Source of the DNA: Epiperipatus broadwayi
Taxonomy: Eukaryota > Onychophora > Udeonychophora > Euonychophora > Peripatidae
Length of the DNA: 64,000 nt
Assembly (NCBI GenBank): GCA_028023455.1
Contig: JAQFVV010012396.1
Coordinates: 11,449,296-11,513,295 of the forward strand
Direction of reading: 5' to 3'
Below are positions 48,150 through 60,784 of this stretch, one piece after another. How positions within the stretch are numbered: position 1 is the stretch's first letter; each line of letters starts with the position of its first letter. The position numbers and the translations under genes are program-made. The notes under the pieces were generated by a model. It worked only from the letters and a program-made list of their open reading frames with translations. It did no database searches and was not told the DNA's origin.

Positions 48150-51100
48150 CAGAGTTTTTATATTATTTATTTAACTATGGATGAGTGTATTTGTAATAGG
48201 TTAGAAATGATTATGACTGAAGAGAAATTTGGATTTAAAGAGGAATATAAGTTCTAGAAATGAAATTGAATTGATGAGGATTTGCTGGGAGATATATACA
48301 AGAAATAAAGTACACATATACATTATTTATTGGATAACACTTCTTAAATAATTTGGGGAATAAAAAAGTTTGCTGGAACTATTCATTAAGAATGAGTTTA
48401 ATAAAATGTTAGCAGAATTAATGAATTTTATAGAAAGTTTAAATTACAAATAAATATATCTGAATTTAAAACCACAATTATAAAAGGGAATGATAAATGT
48501 GTAAAAAGCAATACAGTATTTTAATACTTTATACATATCTGAGTAATTGGATTATCTGATCATAAAAATGATGACAAAAATAAGAGAATTGTAATGGCTC
48601 ATTGAAGTTATATTTTTTTACAAAAAGATTGTTAAAAATTGTGTCTATAGTATAATTTTATAGAAGACAGAGATATGGTCAATTAAAGAAGGAAAGAAAA
48701 AATTATTGGGGGCTTTTAAGATATGGAAAAAGATAAGTTTAAATAGTAGATTTAGCAATGATAACAGATTTTTAAAAATAAATCAAAACAGATTATTTAT
48801 TAAGGAAATTATTAAACAGAAGAAAAAAAATGGATCACCAGGAAAATTGTTTGAAAGATCTATTAAAGGTAGAAAAAAGATTTAAAAAAAATCATGATTT
48901 AAGAGAAAGGAATAAACATCATTGTCTGAAACAAATAGCAGAAATCAGAAAATTTTGGAGATTTTCAAATCTATGTGCATACTTGTCTTCCCGAAAGATA
49001 GCTAATTATGATAATTTAAATATTTTTCCTAGCTGATGATTCTCTTCATTAAATGGATTTACTGCTGTTGAAGACTGATTCAAAAAGGCAAAAACATTTT
49101 ATAAATTCTGCTTTTATAGCAGTTGTAAAGTTAATTGCTGTCCCTATTATCATATATTTTCTTCCTTCATATTATACCATATTTTCATTTTTTACTTTTT
49201 TCTTTAAATTTTCCAATCCTTCAAGTTTTCTTGATTTTCAGTTGTAAATACTGATTTATCAATAAAGTGAAGCAACAATAATCTTGTTTGTCATCATTGT
49301 AGATTGCATATAATAGCTCACATTTTATTGATAAACTTTGATTACAATAAAATATGTATTATTAAACTGCTAGTATACAAAACTTTTCAACATGCACACA
49401 TATATAAAACCTATGCTTTTATATAGTATTTGTGTATAAATTATGATTGTAGTATAAACACATTTTTTTAAATATAATATTAATAATAAATTGAGGGGGT
49501 ACATTTTCATATATTTACTATGTGTTCACTTATCCACATTTACTTAAAAAAAAATTATTACACTCATATCTTTATTTTTTAAATAAAATAAATAGGGAAA
49601 TGTCAGATTTTCATTATATGTAAATTCTCTCTGAGCAATATCTTAGTTTCTTTCAATAACCTTTTTTCTATTGAAACATAATAACAGACTACACCTCTCT
49701 AGTTATTATAATGTTAAAAAGTCCATATTAACATAGTGAATGTTCTTAAATTTCATCAAACTTTTAACATTATACTTAGAAAATATTTCATTATGCAAAA
49801 TATTGTACATCAAATTTGAAAAAAATAATAAAAGAAGAATAAAATTCATGTTTTCAACATAAATTGAAATTTTATTAATAAATACGATTATGTATGGCAC
49901 TCTAAGATGAAAAAGGGCTTCAGTCATTTTGTAAAATTTATTATATTTATGAATTTTAATGTCTTCTTTAAAAAACATGTTTGCATATGATACTTTGAGA
50001 TGGAAAAATGATTGCTAGTGTATAATAAAACATTAAATTTATGAATTTTAATGTTTTCCTTATTTGTTTATTTACATTTTTTTTGTTTGTTTATTTATAC
50101 TTTTTTTCATGGATAATACATAATTAAAGTAGTATATATTGATACAGAATAATTTATGGCTTCACTGTATATCTAAGATTGCTGATATTTCTATCATTAA
50201 TCCTAAAATTATGGTGAAATTTCTCAGAATCTAATTTTGATTTAAAACAAAATCGTTTATCCTAAGATAATAGAATATATATTAAATGATCTAGGTGCAA
50301 ATAAGTTATTGAATAAATAACACACCATTAGAAGTATTTTTTTTAAAAAAAAGTTACAGATTTTAACATAATTAAATATTTGATTAATTATAATTAAAAT
50401 ACTTAAATAACCATGTATAAATTGAACAAACATTCTATTTATACTCGCTATTCTTCTTTGTCAATATGAGATCTATCACATATTTCTGAGAAAGTAGAAC
50501 AAATGACTAATATATTGTGATGTGCCAAAAAATTAAATTTAAAGACCTTTGATTTTAAATGTACAGTATATTTATACACACACCCAATCATATCTAGCAC
50601 TCATAATTCAAGTCCAGATGTAACCAGATCAGACCAAACCTTCAATATAAAATTCAAGTTGAAATTCCTTTTCCATTAAAGCATCTCTAAAAAAATAGTT
50701 TTTTTTTACTTAAAACATATCATGTTTTGTTTTGCTCTAAAAGAAATATTATTAATCACTCTCTGAGTTGGCCTAGGTGCATAACATTACTGCAATCATA
50801 ACTCTTTTAACAATGGCTTACTCTTTCGCTAATCTCTTACTACATAATGCTAAAATATTATTTTGTTATGCCAATGAACTGGGATACAATTCAAAAGTAA
50901 ATTTGATAGAGGACTTTTTTTTTTCAGGAACATATGATGTTGTTTTTTCAACTATCTGGTCCATAATCAACTTAGTTAATCAAGTAAAATGGCTGTTAAA
51001 TGGAAGGTAATGCATTTCAGCTAATTTAGATCAGTCGTGTAAATATCATGAAATGCAATCTTCAATATTGATGAAGAGGTATTATATAACTACAGATATT

Positions 51101-51470
51101 GGGTTTACCTTTGCATTCTGAACATAGAATGAGAGAGACATCTACAATAAAAAATTATAATAAAGAAAAGATAAACAATTATAAGTAAAGTTTTACTAAA
51201 GTCACTATTTTATCCAAATTTTATGTACATATATATATAATGAAGAAATAAAGTAAAATATCTATATGGCACAAATTATCCTTCACACTTCAATCTAAAT
51301 TATAATTTTTTTATCAATAAAAATATAATATTTACCCATAGATTCAACTCCCATTAAAGCATGCAACTGGATCATATCATATTACAACTATTTTTTTCTT
51401 TATACAGTCAGGATACTGACATTCATCTAAACAATTCAGATTTAATATGGGAGTTTTATCTTCTATTAAT
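48150..51470. other. AT-rich sequence without recognised genes
   Basis: Frames at 48830-49036, 49053-49247, 49706-49978 and 50777-51010 have the composition expected from AT-rich DNA and match no family. A TTTATGAATTTTAATGT phrase is repeated at about 49947 and 50039. No gene is called. Confidence 0.4.
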
Positions 51471-51984
51471 AACTACTGCATATCTATCTAATGACCAATG
51501 ACTAACTGGTGAGATTATTTCTTGGTTACCTAAAAGCTATCCTAAGCTTGCTGGTACCTTGAAAATATTTCTATGACTGTCTCAATCTGAGCTTGAAACC
51601 CAGATTGTAGTCATGCCAAATAGATAATTATGGGTCCTTTCACTTACTTTAAACTTTTAATAGAGATTTTGTGACTTACATTCATAAGATGTATTCATTA
51701 AATACACACACATTAAAAATACATATAGTGTATTTAATATTTTTTTAAAAAGTAAACATCATACATCCAAGCATAACCAAATACACAAAGTTTAAACAAT
51801 GTAAATAATAAAAAACAGAGGAAATAATGAGGGTCATGTATTTAATAAAAAATATATCTTAAAAATGCAAGTTTTTTTTTTGTCCAAAATATAAAGATTG
51901 TTTAGAAATTTTAAGTATTAATATCAACACTATTTACATATGCTTTTAAGATCAACTCTCTTCAATATACTGAATCATTATTTT

Positions 51985-52080
51985 CAGTTAGACTAAATGC
52001 ATTGAGTCCAAGATCCTGACTTTTGAAGGCCATAAATTAGAAACTAGTCTGAACATATGGATAGGATAGCAATGAATTTG
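51985..52080 (+). repeat. family B fragment with hammerhead-like relic
   Basis: GAGTCCAAGATCCTGAC, then TTTTGAAGGCCATAAATTA and GAAACTAGTCTGAAC, follow the order of the ribozyme part of family B. CTGATGA has become TTTTGAAG, so it is inactive. Confidence 0.5.
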
Positions 52081-52696
52081 GATTTAATATTATTGTCAAC
52101 TAGGTCTATTGATTATTAAAATTTGCAATAGATGGTTCTTGAATAGACTAAAGACGATTATTCCTAATTTTCATTCAAGTGACATATATGTAAATAAAAA
52201 TATATTTCTAACACTATTAACTTAAATATATAAATACAAAATACATTAGAAATCAGTTTCAACAAAAGCTTTATAGCAAAAAAATTTAAATTCAAATGTA
52301 TAAAAAGTAAAAAATAGAAATCCTTAATCAATCTTTAGTGACAGAAAAAGAAATAAAAAAATTTCCTTTTTGTAGTTAAAAAAATAAAAAATTCAATATT
52401 TTCTTTGAGAATTCACATCTTGGGAAAAAATGTATGAGAACTGAAACTTAGGGTTAATATAAATACTATTGCAGTTATTTCAAAATCGGAAAAAAATAAA
52501 ATAAAATATTGATAAAATAATTCATTTAATATTAATGAAATATATATCTCAGAAGTTTGAAAAGTACATGAAACAATAAGAATCTAATATTATACTCGCA
52601 TTGACAAACATAAAGCTGGGAAAATAAAGGCTATTGCTTTACATGGTAAGCTATATTTTAGCCAAAAGTGTGTTTGAAAAGATAATCTTTTATATC

Positions 52697-52830
52697 ATCA
52701 TCATCACCAACCATTATCAATCCACTGCAGGATGAAGGTCTCTCCAAGTTCAATCCATCTCCGATCTTTAGCTTCTCTACTCCACATCACCCCTGCACAC
52801 TTTCCTATTTCATCTATCCATCTCACATGT
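52697..52830. repeat. interspersed repeat resembling an RTE 3' end or related SINE
   Basis: (ATC)n is followed by ATCAATCCACTGCAGGATGAA and GTCTCTCC, then TCATCTATCCATCTCACATG. The phrase CCACTGCAGGATGAAGG..TCTCC after a short ATC repeat is one I associate with RTE-type LINE 3' ends and their derived SINEs in many invertebrates. This is recognition from memory, without a search. No protein part is present. Confidence 0.45.
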
Positions 52831-53610
52831 GATCTCTTTAATACACAATTATATATTAAAAAAAATTGTATATATTAAACTAACTTGCAGTTTTTAAATC
52901 ATCAAAATAAGCATTTAATATATAAAGTATAAACATGAAATTTTTTTGAAGGTTGCACTATATATAACATAGACACTAATGCATTATATTATCGCATTCT
53001 CTATAAGTTTTTAATAAATTCTAAATGTCATACACATGCCATTTCATTAATTTTTACTATCAGGCCATGGTCAAAATCAGAATCAAGTTAAGACTTTATG
53101 AAGAAGTCAATACTTATGAAAAAATCTGTAACTGTAGAATGTCAAAAAAGTGCCACTGTTGAATATGAATTTATAAATTTTAAACAAGTTACAGCATTTA
53201 CACTTTAACTAATAGTTGTACTTTATTAATCTTCATTATACATAGCTCAAATATTAATACAAAAAATCAATATTAATCCAAACTATATTAAATTTAACAA
53301 ATAAAACTGAAAACTTAATATGGTAATTGCATTTCTTTGGTGGTCATGTTTCAAATATCATTTATTTATATAAATGAAATTATTTATACAATAAAAAATG
53401 AATATATAAAAAATAATTATTACAAACTGGTATTATGTTTTAAATTTATATTAAATTATAGCACATTAACAATTTAATAATTATCAATATAAATGCTTAT
53501 GAACAAATAATACATACATACATATAAACATTAATAATTCCAATTTATCCAAACCACTTTGAAAACTTTTTAGCAAAAAACGTTTTTGTTACACTTATAC
53601 ATACATACAC

Positions 53611-53690
53611 TTATGTTTTGACTCTCCTGCAGTCTTTTTCAGAGTCGGTTTATTTCCTGCAGTCTTCCTCAGAAACAGTTTACAATAAAT
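53611..53690 (-). repeat. hammerhead-like motif, tandemly duplicated and decayed
   Basis: On the minus strand CTGAAAAA-GACT-GCAGGAG-AGTC-AAAACATAAG (53642-53611) has the order CTGANGA, four-pair helix II, GAAAC, with G8 changed to A and the first G of GAAAC changed to A. A second partial copy (CTGAGGAAGACTGCAGG) lies just upstream on that strand. Likely an inactive relic. Confidence 0.4.
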
Positions 53691-53699
53691 AATAATTTT

Positions 53700-54190
53700 A
53701 ATCCAACCAAATTGTGTTAATAAAAATATTTATATAATTTGAAATAAAATATTCCCTTCTGAAACATTTCTACAAAATTATAATAATAGCATTTATATTA
53801 CTCAAGAAGTTCTCACATTTTATTTGATACTATCTCTCTTACTATTATGTACATAGAATAAAATAACATATATATATGCCTATGCACAAGCCACTAGTAT
53901 GGTATTAAATATATTATAGCACCAACAATGTCTAAAAATCAGTGTAGAAACATTTCTCATTGAATTGTAATGATAGCTTAATATTATGCAAAAATAATTA
54001 AAACAGTACAATTCTATTAATACCTATGAGGGGCAAAGAAATAGATAAGCTCAATAGTTACAATTATACTAATATACTTAAAATTAAACTGTAGTAGAGA
54101 TAATAAAATAATTTCAGAGATGGACATGCCTTAAAATATTCTCACATATTAAAAATACATTAAATTATAGGCAAAGTAGATGATGGAAAA
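53700..54190. other. AT-rich sequence, nothing recognised
   Basis: No repeat or frame of interest. Confidence 0.4.
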
Positions 54191-54196
54191 TATATG

Positions 54197-54360
54197 AAAA
54201 GGCACCCGGTAACTTGACCCAGCAGTGCTGAAGCAAGAAAGCCACACTCTCTCTCTCTCATAGAGGAGCATATAAATGAGCAATGAGTAACTTGACCTAG
54301 CAGTGTTGAATCAAAAAAGCCATGCTCTCTCTCTCTCCTGGAGGGGCATATAAATGGGCT
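54197..54360. repeat. about 82-bp tandem repeat with (CT)n tracts
   Basis: GTAACTTGACC(C/T)AGCAGTG, a GAA-CAA-AAAGCCA block, CTCTCTCTCTC and GG(A/G)GCATATAAATG occur twice in succession. The 89-codon minus-strand frame across it (54160-54429) arises only from the repeat and is not called as a gene. Confidence 0.85.
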
Positions 54361-54364
54361 TAAC

Positions 54365-56935
54365 GCATACAAAAAGCAAAATATATCCAAATAAAAATGC
54401 CTAAACTGATACCAGTCTCCAAGTAGCATAGCAATTAATAATTACACACAAATTTAATAATAATAAATAAATAATCAACTCACAAACACATTCATAAGTA
54501 TTAATAACATATTCATTTGGTCTATCACTATATGTAAACTGACACACAATGATTGCATAACAATATCAAATATTAAAATTTTATAAAACTATCTAAACTT
54601 ACACATACCAACTTTCAAACATTTCCATTTATGCATACGTCAAATATAAAAAGGCTGTTTTTAGCCTGGGTACAATCAACATTCTATTATACTGGAATAA
54701 TGATTCAGAGAACTTAATTTATGCTCTCAAAATAAAACCTTTTATCTGGATATTTTCTTACCAAATCTGTTAACACATAAACCATTATAAATATACCTCA
54801 CAATATCATAAATAAACTAATAATAAAATATGCATACATTATAAAACTATAAACAAGAATCATATATCAAATTTGTAAAACAAACAAATATACTACATTT
54901 GTTTACCCATTTTAAATTAAGGATTAAAATTTCTTTTACTTTAAAAAATGAAATTAGTCCCTTTTATTAAGGAGTCCTTTTGTTGTTTTCTTTAGTGAAA
55001 TATAATACAGCACAATCTTTCATTAATATAGACAAAATAAATATGCACACAACAGTTCAGAGCTGGAATTTCTTGACAGCAGTGTCGCAATTGAAATATA
55101 AATTTAGAGAAAGCAGACAGTGGGTATAGTAAGGCCAACCATAAACCAGCAACAAATACTTCCATTATAAAGTTAAACATTATTTTGTTGATATTAAAAC
55201 ATGAAGTAAATTTGTATTATTTTTTCTTTAGCAAAGCAATAAAAATATACTTTAAATAAATAGGTAGACAAATTCTAAATGAATAAATTATAATAATAAA
55301 GTATTATTTTATTTGTATTAGCAATAAAACAAATATACCATATCTTTCTAAAATATTGAGAAAGTCAAACTCAATGACATTTTCCTTCATTAGAATTACA
55401 TAAAGCAGTTTAAAATTATCATATTTCATTTTGTTTTAAAGACTAGCAATAATTTTACAATAACTCATTATTGCAATCATTTTTTGGTTTGATAAAGATA
55501 TAGCAATTTTCAAATTTATTTCTAATAAGTTAAAAATGATCGTCTCTCATTAATTAATTAAATTGTCTGCATGAATTATTTATTCTAATGTCAGAGCTTT
55601 CTCAAAATATAACAGGCAACACCTTCAGTAATTAGAATTAGTGTAAGTAATGACTTTAAAAGTTATATGATAAAGTTAACTGAATGGTATATCAAAAAGT
55701 TTGAATTAATCAACAGTCTATAAATAGCGCAAAAATAAATATATGCATATCCTGGCATCTTATCAGTTTACAATAACTTTTCTATTCAAGATGCTTTATA
55801 GTTTCTTTCAAGAAATAATATAGATTTTTGCATCTTCTAGTGATTTATTATTTTATAAACAGGTAAACACATACAGTAGAGCAGTTTTGCAAGAATGGCT
55901 TTAATATCTTACTCTGATATTTAAACTGATAAAATAACACAAACAATTTAAAACGAGATGAAAAGAAATTTAAAGTGATTAAGCAAAAATAATAAAGATG
56001 TGTTTTGCTATCTGATTTTTTCTTTTTAAAACCTGTGTGTATGTTCAATTTTTACTGCAGAGTGTATTACATGGTTTAATTCAATAAATTGAAGTCTTTG
56101 GGTGAGATCTTTAACATTAGCATACTTTTAATCTTTTTTAATTGCAAGGTTGTTAATTTATAGATTTAACCTTGAAATCTTTACTAATTAAGATATATGT
56201 CTAGATAGTAAAATAATTAATCCTAAATTAATTTTATTAACTTTATTTGATTATTTAATAAAAAGTATTTATCTAATTTCAATAAAAATTATGTTTAATT
56301 AAAATAATATCTTCATTTTAAAATACTTTTTTTACTCTATTTAAGAGTTCTTCAAGATTGTCATTATTTATGTATCCTTTTAAAAATATATTACTTTTAA
56401 TAATCCCTTTTAAACTTCCCAATCTTTCAGCATGCATGCACAAGCATCTACACACATACATATATATATATATATCAGGAAATAATATTTTAAAAGCAAT
56501 AAAATTCAATTTTTACCTACTAAAACTTATTTAAGTTAAAACTTCTTTCAAATTAATTATCTTTAAATTTAATATCTTAAATGATAACTTTAAACAGATA
56601 TTATATTAACTAATAGTTTATAAAATACTATTTTAAATGTATCTTATTTTGAAAACTAATAAAATAGAAACTTTAACATATATGAACCATACTTTACAAG
56701 CAGAAACAAAACTTTATTTACTGCAATTAATTTAAAATACAGCACACTTCAAACTAATTCTTATCCAGTTTTAAACTAGTAAATTTGGGTTTTTAAAAAA
56801 GACATTAAATAGGTTTAATTGATATTTCTCAAGCAATTAATATTCAAACATATTTAATAGACTGTTTTACCAATAAATTAGAACACTTAGTTAAGACTTT
56901 TTATAGATTAATGACAATAAAGTTTATTTATTACA
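54365..56935. other. AT-rich sequence without recognised genes
   Basis: Only chance frames of about 60 codons occur (54992-55180, 55848-56048, 56318-56509). A short AGGCT/AGCCT hairpin lies at about 54650. No repeat copies are recognised. Confidence 0.4.
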
Positions 56936-56940
56936 GTTAT

Positions 56941-57220
56941 TAATTGAGATTGCGCTTTACGCAAAAAAGTGAAGCTTGTCTAAATCTTACAAAGTTATAT
57001 GGCTTAGCGCTTTCGGAGACCTTGAGTCTCCATAATCATAGCCTACTTTTAACTGAAGTTTAAACTTCAGTTAAAAGTAGGCTATGATTATGGAGACTCA
57101 AGGTCTGCGAAAGCGCTATAATTATGGAGATTCAAGGTCTCCGAAAGTGCAAAGCCATATAACTTTGTAAGATTTAAATAAGCTTCACTTTTTTGCATAA
57201 AGCGCAATCTCAATTAATTA
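56941..57220. mobile_element. palindromic element with ribozyme-like stems
   Basis: The left arm (56941-57060: ATTGAGATTGCGCTTTACGC ... AACTGAAGTTTAAAC) is mirrored by the right arm (57062-57220), which additionally carries a tandem duplication of its GGAGA(C/T)TCAAGGTCT segment. In each arm TGATTAT-GGAGAC-TCAA-GGTCTCC-GAAAGCGC resembles a hammerhead half (strong helix II followed by GAAA), but CTGATGA is not intact. The arms are nearly identical outside the duplication. Confidence 0.65.
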
Positions 57221-58715
57221 CTAATCAAAGGTGAAGTAAAAACTATTATTTTATTGTTTATTTCAATAAAAAAATGTTAAAATATAAATTAAATTTAACC
57301 CTTAGGGACTAAATATAAGGTTACAGTACATATACTTGTATTGTGTTAATTATACTAATTTAATATTTTTATTATTTGACACCATTTAATTATACAATTA
57401 TATGTTATCTAAATAGTATTTTAATAAATTAATATAAAAATTAAGATTGAAATAAAATAAATGTTACTGTATTCAAGTTTAAAAAGCTCTTAGTGGTCAT
57501 GATTCTACTATTCAATTAAATTTAAATGATACTTTTTTATATATAACTTTAATTCTTTTTATGAAGAATTGTCAAAAGTTGTTGGTGAAAAAGTTAGGTA
57601 TTAGACAGTAAATATAATCCATGGAGATGGTGAGGGAGATAAAAGATATCTTTATTTTCCTTTCCATATTATCTGACTTGTTAGATGCACTTTGTCCCTT
57701 ATTTATAGATCTTTCACAGTCAGTTATTGGTAGATAAGACCAGATAATTATTATTTATTCTAGGTATTGGGTGTAAACCTATATTTTATACATCTTTCCG
57801 CAAGAGCAGTGTTTAATTGAGAGTTAAATTTATTATTGATTTTCTGTTGGGTTTCTTTATTAAGCTGAGTGACTTCTGTATTCTAATTACTTGTATTAGC
57901 TTTATGATCATCAATCTTCTTATGCATTTAACTTCTCTTTAACTAATTAATTAACAATATACTACTCACAATTTCATTTGCATTGCACTGGGGAATTTGG
58001 CATTAAATTTTTTTTTATACAACTTTGTAATTTTAACAGTTTTATTATTACTGTAATACTAGAAAAGAATTTAGTTTTAGTGGTCTCTTTTGCAAATGTC
58101 ACATTTTTAAGAGCATTAGCTGAGGAATTCTTTTTTTAAAATCTCTTGAATGGGATTTCAAAATGAAAGCTTAGCTTATAATAGTAATGCTTTTTTCTTG
58201 TCCTTTTACTTCATGCTTTCAGAAACTAGTCTTTTTTCCATTAAGAAAGTTAATGCTTTACATGCTGATATAATTAAGTATAAAATTATGTATAGTAATT
58301 TTGAAAAGCAACTTCCAGAAATATAAAATATCTTTATTGGTAGAAACAAAGATGATAACTAATCATTTACAATTTTAGAATTATATTAAAGACTAATAAC
58401 TGCCTTTATTAAATAAACATAAAACTTATGACTTTCTTTAATTATCCAATAATTACTAACAATATTAGAACATTTGCCATGGAAATATTTATACCTCAAT
58501 AATACATGCATATATAGTTATACTTAAATAATACATATTTTAAAATTTTTCAAACACGAGCACACAAAGCTGTTAAATCAGATGGAAATGTATATATTTT
58601 AATGAGCCATTCAAAATAAGTAAAAATATATCATATTAAACGCTTAAAAAAGATAAAACAGAAAAAAACTTTAAATATATATATATTATATTTAATATTT
58701 TCACAGTTATGTGAT
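57221..58715. other. AT-rich sequence without recognised genes
   Basis: No frame above chance, no repeat and no RNA gene is seen. Confidence 0.4.
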
Positions 58716-58717
58716 GT

Positions 58718-58870
58718 AAATAAAGTCATTTTTGGGTTAAACCATGTGTTATTTTTAATTACCAATGTTTCAATGAAATAGCATCCACTATTCTTAATGT
58801 TTTGATGCTATCTCATCGAAATGTTGGGAAGTAATCGAAAATAACACAGTTTAACCCAAAAACTACTTTA
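58718..58870. mobile_element. foldback element, arms about 65 bp, hammerhead-like interior
   Basis: AATAAAGTCATTTTTGGGTT and AAAC..TGTTATTTT on the left are mirrored on the right (AATAACACAGTTTAACCC). The imperfect stem continues inward to GATAGCATC-type sequence. On the plus strand at 58803-58829 TTGATG-CTATCT-CATC-GAAATGTTGG shows a paired stem followed by GAAA, similar to the other foldback elements here. Confidence 0.55.
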
Positions 58871-59037
58871 AATATATTGTAACCATACAATTGCTCAGTA
58901 CCTTATGACTGATCGAAAGCCAACATGTTGGGCAAGCCAAAAACCTTCAACTATATATCTTACCCATTCCATTCCTTTAGTATCATTCATAGAAACATAT
59001 TTATAATATAATACTATAATAATAATATAATAATATA

Positions 59038-59227
59038 TTTATTCCAAATATACCAAATATACATTATTATAATACCCTTATATATATATATATATATATT
59101 GTACTGGTCAAAATAGTATGCTCACTTAACAAGATATATTCCAAATATACCAAATATACATTATTATAATACCCTTATATATATATATATTGTACCGGTC
59201 AAAATAGTATGCTCATTTAACAAGATT
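59038..59227 (+). repeat. about 97-bp tandem duplication with (TA)n
   Basis: TTCCAAATATACCAAATATA, an (AT)n run, then TTGTAC(T/C)GGTCAAAATAG and TATGCTCA(C/T)TTAACAAGAT occur twice in succession. The copies differ by the length of the TA run and two substitutions. Confidence 0.85.
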
Positions 59228-59460
59228 CAAATCCTAAGCAAAAGTACCTCGAATCCGATCATGCTCGAGATACACAGGTCTGGAGCAGTCTTGAATTCTA
59301 ACCTATTTGCCTATTCTTCGAATCTCTGACCCAATGAACAACAATTCTGATGACACAGTAAAATTATTTTAAATCCGTGCCCAGAAGCAAAGCAAAGCGG
59401 TTGAGCATAAGATCAGACTGATGATGATGATCGAGGTCGGAGTAGCCCAGGAATTACATT
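59228..59460. repeat. GC-richer block, possibly a SINE
   Basis: On the minus strand GATCGGATTCGAGGTAC contains a B-box-like GGATTCGAGG. At the other end (plus strand) CAGACTGATGATGATGATCG and GAGTAGCCCAGG are seen. It has no open frame. A tRNA-related SINE is the best guess, but no A box at the right spacing is convincing. Confidence 0.3.
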
Positions 59461-60180
59461 TATTATAGTTATTTATTAATGCTAAGCTCTTAGCTAAAAA
59501 AATAGTTCTAAATATTAACTTGAAAATAATAATTCAACGACAAACCAGGATTTACATGAAATAGATATTTTTAATATATATATATATTACAAAAGATTAA
59601 GAAAACGCATGTATATTTTACCAACTAGTTTCACGCTTGGGACAATATTATTTATTTACAAGACTTGGGAATTTGTTGTATAAAATCCCCTCTATCACTC
59701 ATTTAATAAATATAATTTTACAGATATAATTTTATAGCGTTTTATAACTTGTGCGGAGTTGATAAGCTAATTCAAAAAAACTTTTGCTACGGAGTATTGT
59801 GGATGCCAAAATTAAATATAAAAGATCGTGACAGTTTTAACAGTAACTGATTTAGTTGATAACGGGCAAAATATATGATTTCAATCATGTATTTCTTAGG
59901 AGAACCATTATTTTATAATTTTATTCGCATTGTTTGGAAAAGACGTCTTTTATAAATAAGAAACAAACAATGTGCTTTAGTTACGAGAGTAAGTTATGCA
60001 ATCATTAATGTAAATTAGATTTACGTCTATGGGAATCGATAACGGTTTTTAAAAGAAAGCAGCTTAAATCAATGAACTAAATATATTTTATCTTTAACAC
60101 ATCACTGTGACTTACTAAGATTAGACGGACGGATGATCAAATTAAAGAGCAAAAAGGCCTCATAGCGATTGTGGATATTT
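59461..60180. other. mixed sequence, slightly less AT-rich, nothing recognised
   Basis: Composition at about 59640-60180 is less repetitive than the average here, but no frame or RNA is identifiable. It could be genuine single-copy host DNA. Confidence 0.35.
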
Positions 60181-60214
60181 TATCATTTTAAAAGAATATT
60201 TGAGACAAACTTAG

Positions 60215-60290
60215 ATTTGATATATCCGCGCATTCTGGCAGAGCAATATCGAAGGAGGGTCTGGGTTTGAGAGCCCAGAATCTGGATGCA
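60215..60290 (+). other. tRNA T-arm-like hairpin
   Basis: CTGGGTTTGAGAGCCCAG forms a five-pair stem with a GGTTTGAGAGCC B-box-like sequence. No acceptor, D or anticodon arm is recognisable upstream, so this is not a tRNA gene call. The minus-strand 73-codon frame over it (60183-60404) is unassigned. Confidence 0.25.
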
Positions 60291-60784
60291 CTGTCTTCTG
60301 CAGCACATGATATCATAACCCTCATAAACTTTACGTTCACAGAAAGTAGTGTTCCTAATTACGAACGATTTTAAAAGTAGGATGGGAGCTTTAGACGTTC
60401 CCAATGACTAAACAGTCGAGAAATGGAGAAGATAAAATATCAGAATAAAGTGGATGGTATGCCAGCAATGTTATTAGACATGAATATAATCTTTATAATA
60501 TAATTTTCAAATAATATTATTTTAAAGTTTGGAAACGGTCTAACCTCTTGCGCAATAATCTGTTTTCAATTCTGAGTCATTCAACAAATCATAATGAATA
60601 ATAACTTTTATTTAAGCTAAAAAAAATTTATATTTAAATTCAATTCCCATATACGTATTACGGATTACATTGGCCCTTAGGCAACAGCAGAAAATGATAG
60701 ATTAATTATTTTCATCAAGGTTCATGATCTTTTAAAATGGAATTAAACAACAAAGTAAAATAAGCATCCACAATAAAATACTTT

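Noticed and set aside
48830-49036. 68-codon Lys-rich frame as a gene
   Set aside because: It lies in A-rich sequence, has no recognisable motif and its neighbours are broken frames.
50777-51010. 77-codon plus-strand frame as a small membrane protein
   Set aside because: Composition is that of AT-rich DNA, no family is recognised and no supporting context exists.
54160-54429. 89-codon minus-strand frame as a gene
   Set aside because: It is made entirely of the 82-bp tandem repeat with CT tracts.
59405-59440. CTGATGATGATGATCGAGG as a hammerhead
   Set aside because: It is a short ATG repeat; GAAA is absent.
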